Origin: CAYNFR01 sp964616755
Lineage (GTDB): Bacteria; Bacteroidota; Bacteroidia; Chitinophagales; Saprospiraceae
Direction of reading: 5' to 3'
Length of the DNA stretch: 64,000 nt
Assembly: GCA_964616755.1 (NCBI GenBank)
Contig: CAZTSI010000006.1
Span: forward strand, 1-64,000
Shown: one piece after another, positions 28,002 to 36,775 of the stretch
How the letters are laid out: each line of letters starts with the position of its first letter
How positions within the stretch are numbered: position 1 is the stretch's first letter
Made by a program: the position numbers and the translations under genes
The notes under the pieces: generated by a model
The model's database searches: none
The model's input: the letters and a program-made list of their open reading frames with translations, nothing else
What the model was told of the DNA's origin: nothing

Positions 28002-28400
28002 TTACTCGTTAGATCGCCATATCTCACAGACCCCTAGTGTCGCGATAAGACATATTTCCATTCCGAAGTAGATAAAGCCCACTATGGTTAATTGCCAAAT
28101 TTGGGACAATATCGTGTAGCTCGTGTATAAGGCATAGTTTAAATTGACAATGCCCAGAATTTTCAGAAAGGGTTTCATACTACCCCACTTTTGGCGATAC
28201 CATGAGGTAAAATAACATGCTAAAGAATAACACATCAAAATCCCTGCTAGCAGGCATAATGAACATAATTGCCTTGACGAAATTCCCGAATGAACTTTGG
28301 GCAGGACGATTCCCAAAAAAATCACAGACAAAAGTGCTCCTATGGCATCCAATAGTAATATTTTATTAAGCTCTATCGCAAGAAATATTTTCTTGGTCAC
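28002..28400 (-). CDS. Small unknown membrane protein
   Basis: A 132-aa protein with about four hydrophobic helices (residues about 10-32, 45-63, 80-100 and 104-126) joined by short charged loops. It ends in a short polar tail. I do not recognise a family. It lies 21 bp downstream of the next unknown gene on the same strand, so the two may be co-transcribed. Confidence 0.6.
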   Translation of the reverse strand: MTKKIFLAIELNKILLLDAIGALLSVIFLGIVLPKVHSGISSRQLCSLCLLAGILMCYSLACYFTSWYRQKWGSMKPFLKILGIVNLNYALYTSYTILSQIWQLTIVGFIYFGMEICLIATLGVCEIWRSNE

Positions 28401-28421
28401 AGACCTATGTATTAAGATCGT

Positions 28422-29084
28422 TTAATCTTCTTCGCCTTCATGAAAAACAAGGTTTGCCTCATAATCTGTTTTAGCGAAATCTTCTTTCTCTATCCAATAA
28501 CGAGAGGTAATAACTTCGTACTCATCATAGGTCATTTCGCGTATATGCCAAATAACTTTGCCCGCATCTGTAAAGGCTTCTTCGCCATTCAATTGATTTT
28601 CATATAGCCGATGGACAAGATGGTTTTCTTTTAATCCTTGACTGAGCGCTTTGACAAGGATTTCCTTAGTCAGCTCTTTGGTCTGCCCTGTGATGGACAT
28701 CTTGATGATGACGGCCTCGGTATTAGGGAAAGTGCCGTTAAACGCTTTAAATAGAAGTTGATTAATGTTGAACAAATCAAAATGTAGTGCGGGATCTGGG
28801 TATTCTTCGGCGAGTTTATCATTTTGCATGTCATGAGACATGTCTTGGATCTGTCCATCACGGAGTTGTTTTCCTAGTTTATACTTGAGTAATATCGTTG
28901 CTGCTTCAGCAGGCTCCGCGTCGGTGATTGCCATTAAGAGCAAATCCTTTAGTTCACTTTCATTGACTGAGGCAACATCTAGGAATCCAAATTCTTGGAG
29001 CAAGTCTTTGAAGTCGGCAGATGTCCAATAAAAGTTTAATTCATTACGAATAACTAGATCTAGTAACTTAATATTTAATTTCAT
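28422..29084 (-). CDS. Unknown cytoplasmic protein
   Basis: A 220-aa soluble, acidic protein (many Glu/Asp, no signal peptide or membrane segment). Helical N-terminal half with DVASVNESELKDLLLMAI and AEAATILLKYKLG. The C-terminal part ends HEGEED. I do not recognise a domain. The upstream DNA (29085-29259) is non-coding and must hold its promoter. Confidence 0.65.
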   Translation of the reverse strand: MKLNIKLLDLVIRNELNFYWTSADFKDLLQEFGFLDVASVNESELKDLLLMAITDAEPAEAATILLKYKLGKQLRDGQIQDMSHDMQNDKLAEEYPDPALHFDLFNINQLLFKAFNGTFPNTEAVIIKMSITGQTKELTKEILVKALSQGLKENHLVHRLYENQLNGEEAFTDAGKVIWHIREMTYDEYEVITSRYWIEKEDFAKTDYEANLVFHEGEED

Positions 29085-29259
29085 GAGTCTTGGATTGTGT
29101 TTATGTACATTGGGTGACGTGTGCTTTTATTTAATTGGGTGTGAAAGTTAACGCAAATAATTTGTCTTTGACTTTCGGGTTTCGAATAGCATAATAAGAC
29201 GGCCACTATTGTTTGGAAGTTTAAAGTGGTGTCTCATGCTAGGTAGTCCGTACAATTAT

Positions 29260-30819
29260 CTAATGACCATCCAATACCGGAAATCTCCATCGAGGATTTG
29301 TACTGGGCGTGTGTTCATTAAGAAAAATTTGTTTTGCTTTGGCTATCTTCTCAGGATATTCCTTAGCAAGATCATTTTGTTCTTGAAGATCCGAAGGGAG
29401 GTGGTATAAGAGTAGGCTGGTGTCACCCTTCGAAATAAGATCTTTATTGTACACCTTCCAATCACCCATGCGTACCGCACGTTGACCACCATACTCTGGA
29501 TATTCCCAGTAAAGGTATTCATGTGTTTTTTGGTCACCCATATCAAGGAGGGTAGGGGCCAAACTTATTCCGTCATTGATAGTATTCGATCCTTTTTCGC
29601 CGGTTAAATCCAAAATCGTTGAAAACAAATCCTGCATAGATGCCATATGATCACTGACAGTTGATGCCTTTATTTTACCCTTCCATTGAGCAATAAAAGG
29701 TACTCGAATACCTCCCTCTCTCAAAAAACCTTTACCCCAGCCGTAATCGCTCTTAAATGGCCCTCCGCTTTCAAACCAAGGGGAGTCAACCCCCGCAGTA
29801 TAACTTGGTCCATTGTCTGACGTGAAAAGAATAATTGTATTATCCAAAATACCGACTTGTTGTAATTGACTCACGAGTTTACCAATATTCTCGTCCAAAT
29901 AACTCACCATTGCCGCATAGGTGGCATGAGGATAACGCGACGGAAAATACCCAGCTCTCTGAGCGGTATAAGGTAATTCATCCCCAAATTTTTTGATGTA
30001 ATAGTCAACCCATCGTTTGGGTGCTTGTAATGGCAAATGCGGTATTGGCGTAGCCCAATATAGGAAAAACGATTCATTTTTGACGCTTTCTACCCAATTG
30101 CTCAGAGCATCAAACATCAAATCTGGTGCATAATCAGTTTGATCGAACATGGTATAGCTTTTCGCATCAAGTGTGTCCAAGCCTAACCTCAATTTTGTGC
30201 CAGGAGCAATTGTATCATTTTTAAGATGAACGCGATATTCATTTTCCCATAAGTGGAGAGGATAATAGGTATGCGCCTGTCGTTGGCAATTGAAACCAAA
30301 GAAATATTCAAACCCTTGCTTGTTAGGCGTACTTTCGGATCCTGGGTAACCAAGACCCCATTTGCCGATTAAGCCCGTTCGATATCCACTGGCACGCAAC
30401 ACTTCAGCAATGGTAATGGCAGAATCCGGCATGGGTGATTGTCCTTCAAGGCTGGAATCCAGCGCCATAGAACGATAATTCCACACATCTCCCCGATAAC
30501 CCGCTTCATCATTACCACGAACTGCTGCATGCCCTGAATGCATTCCGGTTAACAATATGCAACGCGATGGAGCACAAACTGGCGCCCCGGTATAAAACTG
30601 TTTAAACATCATACCATTTGCCGCTAGATGATCGATATTAGGAGTTTCGATCTTATTCTGTCCATATACCCCAAGATCGCCAAAACCAAGATCGTCTGCA
30701 TAAATCAAAATGACATTGGGTCGTTTTACAGCGTGCTTCTCATGAACACAACTTGGAAGGCATAAAACTATAAGACAGCTCAATAAAATCGACGAAATTC
30801 TCTTTGTTTGACTAAGCAT
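29260..30819 (-). CDS. Sulfatase (arylsulfatase family), lipoprotein
   Basis: About 519 aa. I start at the ATG at 30819 because it begins a lipoprotein signal (MLSQTKRISS..., LPSC lipobox). An in-frame ATG at 30951 would add 44 residues unlike a signal. Type I sulfatase features are clear: NVILIYADDLGFGDLG (metal-binding DD) and the CAPSR motif with Cys82, which must be converted to formylglycine. LLTGMHSGHAA follows, with FTSDNGPSYTAG further on. It removes sulfate from a polysaccharide or related ester outside the inner membrane. No maturase gene is nearby. It diverges from ppk2. Confidence 0.92.
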   Translation of the reverse strand: MLSQTKRISSILLSCLIVLCLPSCVHEKHAVKRPNVILIYADDLGFGDLGVYGQNKIETPNIDHLAANGMMFKQFYTGAPVCAPSRCILLTGMHSGHAAVRGNDEAGYRGDVWNYRSMALDSSLEGQSPMPDSAITIAEVLRASGYRTGLIGKWGLGYPGSESTPNKQGFEYFFGFNCQRQAHTYYPLHLWENEYRVHLKNDTIAPGTKLRLGLDTLDAKSYTMFDQTDYAPDLMFDALSNWVESVKNESFFLYWATPIPHLPLQAPKRWVDYYIKKFGDELPYTAQRAGYFPSRYPHATYAAMVSYLDENIGKLVSQLQQVGILDNTIILFTSDNGPSYTAGVDSPWFESGGPFKSDYGWGKGFLREGGIRVPFIAQWKGKIKASTVSDHMASMQDLFSTILDLTGEKGSNTINDGISLAPTLLDMGDQKTHEYLYWEYPEYGGQRAVRMGDWKVYNKDLISKGDTSLLLYHLPSDLQEQNDLAKEYPEKIAKAKQIFLNEHTPSTNPRWRFPVLDGH

Positions 30820-30980
30820 TTGAAAGTCAATGAACTTGATCTTTTTACAGATGAAGCTAAGAAACTTAATTTTGGTTAAACCCAAGTACCTGTTGGACAC
30901 TCGAAAGCAATCTTGTTGGATTTCATTTTTGATCATGTTGAGTTCAGGCATGAAAATTGTTTTATATGTGATTTATAATA

Positions 30981-31020
30981 CAAGATAATCATCTTGATTT
31001 AAATCACGTATCTTGATTGT
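30981..31020. promoter_or_regulatory. Palindromic repeat cluster between divergent sulfatase and PPK2 genes
   Basis: CAAGATAATCATCTTG (30981-30996) is a perfect inverted repeat. GATTTAAATC (30996-31005) is a second palindrome, and ATCTTGATT occurs twice with a 19-bp period (30991-30999, 31010-31018). About two helical turns separate the direct repeats, consistent with side-by-side protein binding. The region 30820-31137 (318 bp) holds no other gene that I can see. Confidence 0.4.
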
Positions 31021-31137
31021 CTGATTCCGGATAACCTACTGTGCCACAAGATCATTTGTACTGGTGATTTTGGTCATGTGGCCTAAACATAAAATTATTT
31101 ATATTAGGATTTTCTAATTATTTCTTAGATAATACAA

Positions 31138-32310
31138 ATGAAGAAGCAATTAAGGATTAATGACAAGGAGGTGCTCAAAAACGTTAAAAAAAAGGTGGCG
31201 GACGGGGATAGCCTAAAGGGGAAATCCGTCGAAGATAAAAGAATTCTAAGCGTAAACTCTAAGATTAAAGCTAGACTTTTGAGTCATGCGGCCGAATTGA
31301 AAGATATGCTCAATCGCACCGAAAACAAAAAGGAGGTGGCACAATCCTACCTTAAAGATCTACCAAAAAATGATAGAAAATTGCTTTTGCAAATTCTTCT
31401 AGAAGAGAGTGAAGTCGAGCATTTTATAAATAGACATCCAGATACCATCAAATCGTTAGATTGGAATGTAGGGGGCTATCCATATCGATATTTAATGTCT
31501 CGCAAAACTTATGAATTTCAGAAATTCAATTTGCAAGTAGAGTTATTAAAACTCCAGGCATGGACAAAGGAGACAGGGAATCGAGTCATTATTTTATTTG
31601 AAGGTCGAGATGCCGCAGGAAAGGGTGGGACCATAAAGCGTGTTATGGAACACCTTAACCCAAGAGGAGCACGAGTCGTCGCTCTAGAAAAACCGACGGC
31701 CGAGGAAAAAGGTCAATGGTACTTTCAACGATATGTGAAGCACCTCCCAACAAACGGAGAAATAGTATTATTTGACCGATCATGGTATAACCGCGCTGGG
31801 GTAGAACATGTCATGGGATTTTGTACTCAAGACGAATACAGAGAGTTTATGCGCCAAGTGCCTGAGTTTGAACGCAATCTGGTTCGATCTGGAATTTTCT
31901 TATTCAAATTTTGGTTTTCAGTTAGCCAAGAAGAACAAAAAAGGCGGTTTGAAGATCGCGAAACACATCCGCTAAAACAATGGAAGTTGTCTCCAATAGA
32001 TAAGGCCTCTCTCGATAAATGGAATCAATACACTACGGCAAAAGAGAAAATGTTCTTTCATACAGACACTTCAGATGCACCTTGGATCGTAGTCAAATCC
32101 AATTGTAAGAAAAGGGCACGGCTAGGCGCTATGCGCTACATATTGCACAAGATTCCATATGGAAATAAAGACGCTGAACTTGTAGGACAAATCGACCCAC
32201 TCATTGTAGGACGTTCAACCGCAGTTTTTGAAATCGGGGAAAGTGCTCCAAATCTCGAAGCTAATTTGGCATCAAAAAATGGAACACTGGAGATCATAGA
32301 TAATAAATAA
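31138..32310 (+). CDS. Polyphosphate kinase 2 (PPK2 family)
   Basis: A 390-aa protein with a charged N-terminal extension (about 1-95) before the kinase domain. Walker A is GRDAAGKGG (residues 156-164), Walker B is in VLFDRSWYNRAGVE, and the lid includes FEDRETHPLKQWKLSP. PPK2 transfers phosphate between polyphosphate and nucleotides, usually forming GTP or ATP from NDPs. The single domain and 'GRDAAGKGG' fit the class I NDP-using group, an inference from family knowledge. Divergent from the sulfatase gene with palindromes between them. Confidence 0.93.
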   Translation: MKKQLRINDKEVLKNVKKKVADGDSLKGKSVEDKRILSVNSKIKARLLSHAAELKDMLNRTENKKEVAQSYLKDLPKNDRKLLLQILLEESEVEHFINRHPDTIKSLDWNVGGYPYRYLMSRKTYEFQKFNLQVELLKLQAWTKETGNRVIILFEGRDAAGKGGTIKRVMEHLNPRGARVVALEKPTAEEKGQWYFQRYVKHLPTNGEIVLFDRSWYNRAGVEHVMGFCTQDEYREFMRQVPEFERNLVRSGIFLFKFWFSVSQEEQKRRFEDRETHPLKQWKLSPIDKASLDKWNQYTTAKEKMFFHTDTSDAPWIVVKSNCKKRARLGAMRYILHKIPYGNKDAELVGQIDPLIVGRSTAVFEIGESAPNLEANLASKNGTLEIIDNK

Positions 32311-32815
32311 GCCTTCACAATGGGCATGTCTAAGAAATTATAACTCAGCATATTGTAGGCTTGTGACAATTATCCTATTAGATGCCATAATTGAAATGAA
32401 CTCTTCTAGCATCTCCAATACTTCACATTAGGAAATTAAAATTTCATTAGAAAGTAATTTAAGATTGTTCAATAACATCGCATGATAGACTAAGTATTGG
32501 AATAATATCTCGACCTAAGTATATAATTATGAAAAATTTGGTAGCTATAAACAACGTCAATCTTTGTTTATCAAGGCGAAGTCTACAACAAAGGAAATAT
32601 TAGAGAGGTAAAAGAGTAGATTATACGAACTGAAGAAGAAATAGATAGTCGTAAGGGTCGATTTACGTAGCTAAAAGATAAAATATATTTCTTGATAATA
32701 TATAGAAACTTTAGAAGTATTCATTCGCTGTTTAGTCTAAGCTCGAAATTTTGGTGCACGGTTTTGTTAATGCATTGTATGTTGGGATACAGGATTATAA
32801 TCGTTGTTTAGGGAT
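32311..32815. other. 505-bp AT-rich region, no gene recognised
   Basis: Lies between the convergent ppk2 and prfA genes. A short stretch near 32560-32700 reads VYQGEVYNKGNIREVKE in one plus frame but meets several stops, so it is at best gene debris. I saw no terminator of good quality or RNA gene. Confidence 0.4.
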
Positions 32816-33886
32816 TTACACCATCTCGCCAGTTTTCATCTTTTCGCTGTTTTCAGCTACCCGTAATGCTTCGATTACTTCATCGAGTTGACCTTCCACA
32901 ACTCTGTCCAAGCTATAAAGGGTAAGATTGATGCGGTGATCTGTCATACGGTTTTGAGGATAGTTGTAGGTGCGGATTTTGTCAGATCTATCTCCCGACC
33001 CAACTAGCGAGCGTCGTGTGCTGGTCAAATCGCCTTCGTTTTTAATGCGTTGTGCTTCTCTTACCTTAGCATAGAGACGCTGCATGGCGATTTCGCGGTT
33101 CTTATGCTGGCTACGCGAATCGGTACTTTCGGCGACGATGCCAGTGGGTAGATGTGTAAATCTCACACCAGATTCTGTCTTATTTACATGCTGTCCACCT
33201 GCACCACTCGCTCTGAATGTGTCCGTGCGCAGTTCATCCTTTCGTATATCGATCTCCTCCTCTTCAAATATAGGTAGGACGACTACCGTCGCTGCACTCG
33301 TATGTACTCGTCCTTGAGATTCTGTTTTGGGTACACGCTGAACGCGATGTGCGCCGGATTCAAACTTGAGTTTACCATAAATATCATCACCAAACACCTC
33401 CATGACTATCTTATTGTAGCCGCCTACGGTGCCAGGATTTTCATCAATGATGTCATATTTCCATCCTTTGGTTTCAAAATATTTAGTGTACATCCTGAAT
33501 AAGTCACCAGCAAAAATGCTGGCTTCATCACCTCCGGTACCTGACCGGATTTCAAAAACGACGTCCTTGCTATCTTCTGGATCTTTGGGAATCAATAATA
33601 GTTTGATCTCTTCTTCGAGTACATCTCGCCGTTCGGTGAGGTCTATTAGCTCTAGCTGCGCCATCTCGCGCATTTCTGGATCTTTGTCGCGGAGCATTTG
33701 TTTGGAGCTATCAATATTCTCAAGAACATTTTTGTACTCAAAGTAGATGTCTACAATTTCTTGCAAGTCTTTATACTCCTTATTGAGCTTTGAGTATTGC
33801 TTAAGATCGTTGATAATAGACGGATCGGAGAGCTTTTCTTCTATGTCTAGAAAACGCGCATAGATGGCTTCTAACTTATCAATCAT
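32816..33886 (-). CDS. prfA: Peptide chain release factor 1
   Basis: 356 aa. The GGQ catalytic loop (FRASGAGGQHVNKTESGVR) triggers peptidyl-tRNA hydrolysis. The stop-recognition region has RVPKTESQGRVHTSA, which places a PxT tripeptide where RF1 has PAT/PVT and RF2 has SPF, so this is RF1 (UAG/UAA). Last gene in a minus-strand group with an anti-sigma-like gene and an ECF sigma factor. Confidence 0.95.
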   Translation of the reverse strand: MIDKLEAIYARFLDIEEKLSDPSIINDLKQYSKLNKEYKDLQEIVDIYFEYKNVLENIDSSKQMLRDKDPEMREMAQLELIDLTERRDVLEEEIKLLLIPKDPEDSKDVVFEIRSGTGGDEASIFAGDLFRMYTKYFETKGWKYDIIDENPGTVGGYNKIVMEVFGDDIYGKLKFESGAHRVQRVPKTESQGRVHTSAATVVVLPIFEEEEIDIRKDELRTDTFRASGAGGQHVNKTESGVRFTHLPTGIVAESTDSRSQHKNREIAMQRLYAKVREAQRIKNEGDLTSTRRSLVGSGDRSDKIRTYNYPQNRMTDHRINLTLYSLDRVVEGQLDEVIEALRVAENSEKMKTGEMV

Positions 33887-33923
33887 AAGTTGATTACTTA
33901 ATAGTTATAAATGGTGGAGGGAG

Positions 33924-34172
33924 CTAAGCCAACTTGCTTCGAATATCGTCGATCAGTTGGTTGGGCACTGAGGAACGTTTGACATTGTTTTTGACAAAAT
34001 CTCTAAAATTTTTTTCTTTGTTAAAGAGCTGGGAGCATTCCTGATCTTCACTGACGATTTGCATTAGGGATTCCTTACTCTCATCGTTTAGCCGATCATC
34101 AAGATAAAGATTCACTTGCTGAGAAAAGTAATTAAGTAAAGGTTGTTTGTTCATCTCTTTACGCTTTTTCAA
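33924..34172 (-). CDS. Small anti-sigma-like protein without zinc ligands
   Basis: An 82-aa protein directly downstream (44 bp) of an ECF sigma factor gene. Its C-terminal part, NFRDFVKNN...VPNQLIDDIRSKL, follows the pattern of zinc anti-sigma proteins of the RsrA/ZAS type. The HxxxCxxC ligands expected in the central helix are missing: the equivalent stretch reads SEDQECSQLF. It may bind the sigma factor without redox sensing. The start may be the internal Met at 34154 (MNKQPLL). Family assignment is by shape and context only. Confidence 0.65.
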   Translation of the reverse strand: MKKRKEMNKQPLLNYFSQQVNLYLDDRLNDESKESLMQIVSEDQECSQLFNKEKNFRDFVKNNVKRSSVPNQLIDDIRSKLA

Positions 34173-34216
34173 GTGTGTATACCAAAGTTAAGAATTTTAA
34201 CATTTAAAAGCAACAT

Positions 34217-34828
34217 CTAGATATCTTCTTCGTCTTTTCTAGCCGTTTTATTGCGTTCCCCTCTAAAATCATGGTATCCCATGGATTCGGCGTAGATTTT
34301 CAGGTGATCCTTCAACATATTGCGAGCTCTGAAAAGTCGAGAGCGCACAGTCCCAATAGGCACGTCAATAATTTTGGCAATTTCTTCATAGGTAAATCCT
34401 TCGATGTCACTTAGCAATATCACTGTTCTAAAGTCTATAGGCAGTGCATTGATGGCATGTGTTACTTCGTCGCCCATCATATTGTCAAACAGTTCTTCTC
34501 TCAGGTCTAAATATCCTGGCAGCACAGAATCTTCGCTGTCGTGATAACTCACGATGTCTTCGAAATCTACCTTGGTGGGGCGCTTACTTTTTTTGCGATA
34601 CTCGTTAATGTAAGCATTTTTCAGAATCTTAAACAACCATGCTTTCGCATTCGTTCCTTCATCGTATTTGTCGATAAATCTGAAAGCTTTAAGATAGGTT
34701 TCTTGCACTAGATCGTTGGCTAACTCTTCGTCATAGGCTAAATGAAACGCGAATGTCTTGAGCGCATTAATATGGGGCATAAACTCCTCATCAAAAATCT
34801 TGTACTCGTTTGTAGATCTAGGCCTCAC
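34217..34828 (-). CDS. ECF-type RNA polymerase sigma factor
   Basis: A 203-aa sigma-70 protein. Region 2 is LAYDEELANDLVQETYLKAF...AWLFKILKNAYINEYRK, and region 4 is LPIDFRTVILLSDIEGFTYEEIAKIIDVPIGTVRSR, with the usual DIEG and GTVRSRL motifs. A basic, acidic-ended tail of about 25 residues follows. The SigR-like shape and the adjacent anti-sigma-like gene suggest a stress regulon. Confidence 0.92.
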   Translation of the reverse strand: MRPRSTNEYKIFDEEFMPHINALKTFAFHLAYDEELANDLVQETYLKAFRFIDKYDEGTNAKAWLFKILKNAYINEYRKKSKRPTKVDFEDIVSYHDSEDSVLPGYLDLREELFDNMMGDEVTHAINALPIDFRTVILLSDIEGFTYEEIAKIIDVPIGTVRSRLFRARNMLKDHLKIYAESMGYHDFRGERNKTARKDEEDI

Positions 34829-34935
34829 TCGTTACATTTCCGCAAAAGTAGGTTTTCCCAAACAAATAACTATTAACATCCAAGATAGACTTTGTGGATC
34901 TATTGGCTTTTAGACATTTTGAGCAATGTTGGCGT

Positions 34936-35397
34936 TTATTTATGACTCAAAACTTCTGGCAACACTTTATAGACAATGTCAAGTTCAAATCCTCGACTTA
35001 CGGCATATTGCACGAGCACTCTAGATAGTTGTGTGGCACTGAGCCCCTTTTTTGTCTCTTTATATTTGCGCAGTATAGATTTAAGAACTCGTTCATATTC
35101 TTCAGGATCAATTTCTGACCATGCTTTTCGAATACAATATTCGCTAATGTGTTTGGCGCTGAGATGTTGGACTATTTTATTTCGACCCCATCTATTAATC
35201 TTAAACTTTCCGCGCACGTAGCTGCGTGCATAGCGCTCTTCATTAAGATAATTCTCCTTGATCAATTCGGTTATGACTTGTTCGAGCTGGTCGCCATATA
35301 CCTTAATCTCGAGAAGTTTAGAGCGCACCTCGCTGTGACAGCGCTCCCGATAAGCACAAAATCGCCTTAGTTTTTCGATAGCTTCAGCGCTCGTCAT
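34936..35397 (-). CDS. recX: RecX family regulatory protein
   Basis: A 153-aa helical protein with three tandem three-helix repeats, typical RecX features: LRRFCAYRERCHSEVRSKL, ELIKENYLNEERYARSYVRGKFKINRWGRNKI and the late RKYKE segment. RecX inhibits RecA filament growth. Divergent from the next gene with about 100 bp between, and about 110 bp upstream of the sigma factor gene on the same strand. Confidence 0.88.
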   Translation of the reverse strand: MTSAEAIEKLRRFCAYRERCHSEVRSKLLEIKVYGDQLEQVITELIKENYLNEERYARSYVRGKFKINRWGRNKIVQHLSAKHISEYCIRKAWSEIDPEEYERVLKSILRKYKETKKGLSATQLSRVLVQYAVSRGFELDIVYKVLPEVLSHK

Positions 35398-35500
35398 GAT
35401 GATATCTAAGTTTTATAATGTGTTAAAGTTAATTTATTCTCTAGGAGGCCTGAAACAATATACAATTTGTTTAATGTTGCAGTAAGAAATATCCTTTCAT

Positions 35501-35953
35501 ATGAGAAAACTGCTTTGTCTTGCTATGTTGGTTGCAAGTATTCCAGTTGGCCTCCCGGCACAAGATCTTAAGGAAACCATTAGTCTATGGAAAACGTTAT
35601 CCAAAATTACCTACACCAAAGAATACGATGAATTTTTAGGCTTCAAAATTGATAAGCCAGTCTTTGCTGATGAAATAAAATCGCTCGAAGGCAAGGAGGT
35701 AATTGTTAAGGGATATATCATCCCTGTAGAAGGGTACAAGGGCCATAAAGAGTTTATCTTCTCAGCCTACCCATATAACATGTGTTTCTTTTGCGGAGGC
35801 GCAGGGCCAGAAACCGTCATGGAAGTAGAAGCAAAAAAGGATGTTCAATATACTGCAGAGCAAGTTCAACTCAAAGGTAAGCTCAAGCTTAATGCCGATG
35901 ATATTAATCGACTTATGTATCTTTTGATTGAGGCAGAATTGGTTCAAGGATAA
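35501..35953 (+). CDS. Exported protein with a CFFCGG cysteine motif (unknown)
   Basis: A 150-aa protein with a cleavable signal peptide (MRKLLCLAMLVASIPVGLPAQ) and a beta-rich body (EVIVKGYIIPVEGY; VMEVEAKKDVQY). The motif NMCFFCGGAGPETVME (about residues 93-108) contains a CxxC that could bind a metal or do redox chemistry in the periplasm. I know similar proteins across Bacteroidota as uncharacterised families, and cannot assign a function. Its stop overlaps the next start by one base (TAATG), so it is translationally coupled to the CMP kinase-like gene. Confidence 0.75.
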   Translation: MRKLLCLAMLVASIPVGLPAQDLKETISLWKTLSKITYTKEYDEFLGFKIDKPVFADEIKSLEGKEVIVKGYIIPVEGYKGHKEFIFSAYPYNMCFFCGGAGPETVMEVEAKKDVQYTAEQVQLKGKLKLNADDINRLMYLLIEAELVQG

Positions 35954-36498
35954 TGATCATTACCATTTCAGGTAATATTGGCAGTGGTAAGAGCACCGTG
36001 GGTAAGCTTCTCGCTGAGCAACTAAAGTTTAGCTATCTCAGTACGGGGTCCATTCAGCGTAAGATAGCCACTGAGATGGGACTTTCTACATTAGAGCTTA
36101 ATTTGCTGACGGAGTCTAGAAAGGATATTGATGATCAAATCGATGGATACACCAGAGCATTAAATGATCAGACCGAAAACTATGTCGTAGACAGTCGATT
36201 AGCTTGGCATTTTATCCCGACATCTTATAAAGTATATTTGTTGTGCCAAGAAGAAATTGCCGCGCGCAGAATTAGTGCTGACCATCACCGAATTAGTGAT
36301 GATCAATCGCTACCCGTTGATCAATTATTGGAGAAAATTTTGGCGCGGCGTCAAAGTGAAAAAGTAAGATTTTTGTCTATTTATGGTGTCGATTTTGCAG
36401 ATATAAGTAATTATGATTTGGTGATTGATAGCGCCTTATTCATGCCTAGCCAGATTGTCGAAATGATCTTAAAAGGTGTCGAACTGTATAAGCAGTAA
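35953..36498 (+). CDS. Archaeal-type cytidylate kinase-like protein
   Basis: A 181-aa P-loop kinase (SGNIGSGKSTVGKLLAEQL, with a short lid). The YLSTGSIQRKIATEMGLS and VVDSRLAWHFIP segments resemble the short archaeal CMP kinases more than the ~225-aa bacterial Cmk. Substrate specificity is inferred from these patterns. It overlaps the stop of the preceding exported protein by one base. Confidence 0.8.
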   Translation: MIITISGNIGSGKSTVGKLLAEQLKFSYLSTGSIQRKIATEMGLSTLELNLLTESRKDIDDQIDGYTRALNDQTENYVVDSRLAWHFIPTSYKVYLLCQEEIAARRISADHHRISDDQSLPVDQLLEKILARRQSEKVRFLSIYGVDFADISNYDLVIDSALFMPSQIVEMILKGVELYKQ

Positions 36499-36610
36499 AG
36501 AGGCATACGTCGGAGAGTATTTTTATTGCGACTCAAGTTTTGATTTTCCTTTTAAGTGTATATAAATGTGGTATTGTAAAAAAGTACCGTCTTGACAACA
36601 GAAAACTACC

Positions 36611-36775
36611 ATGCTTGTCATGACACATAGATATCAAGATGTTATACCCAAAATTCCGATAGAGGAACAATTGGATTTCAACATTCAAAAGGATGATTTA
36701 AAGTCTTTCACGCCAATCGATATTGACGCCGAATGGCAAGAATTTAAACGAAGATGTATATCTAGGCTAGCCTAA
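36611..36775 (+). CDS. Candidate small ORF (54 aa) downstream of the CMP kinase-like gene
   Basis: An ATG-started frame of 54 codons, MLVMTHRYQDVIPKIP... ending RRCISRLA. The composition is protein-like (mixed hydrophobic, acidic and basic residues), and the tail IDIDAEWQEFKRR is reminiscent of the start of FecR-type proteins, a weak resemblance. It converges on polA with a 3-4 bp overlap of the stop codons (36772-36775). No signal peptide or membrane segment. I cannot assign a role, and it could be a fragment. Confidence 0.45.
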   Translation: MLVMTHRYQDVIPKIPIEEQLDFNIQKDDLKSFTPIDIDAEWQEFKRRCISRLA

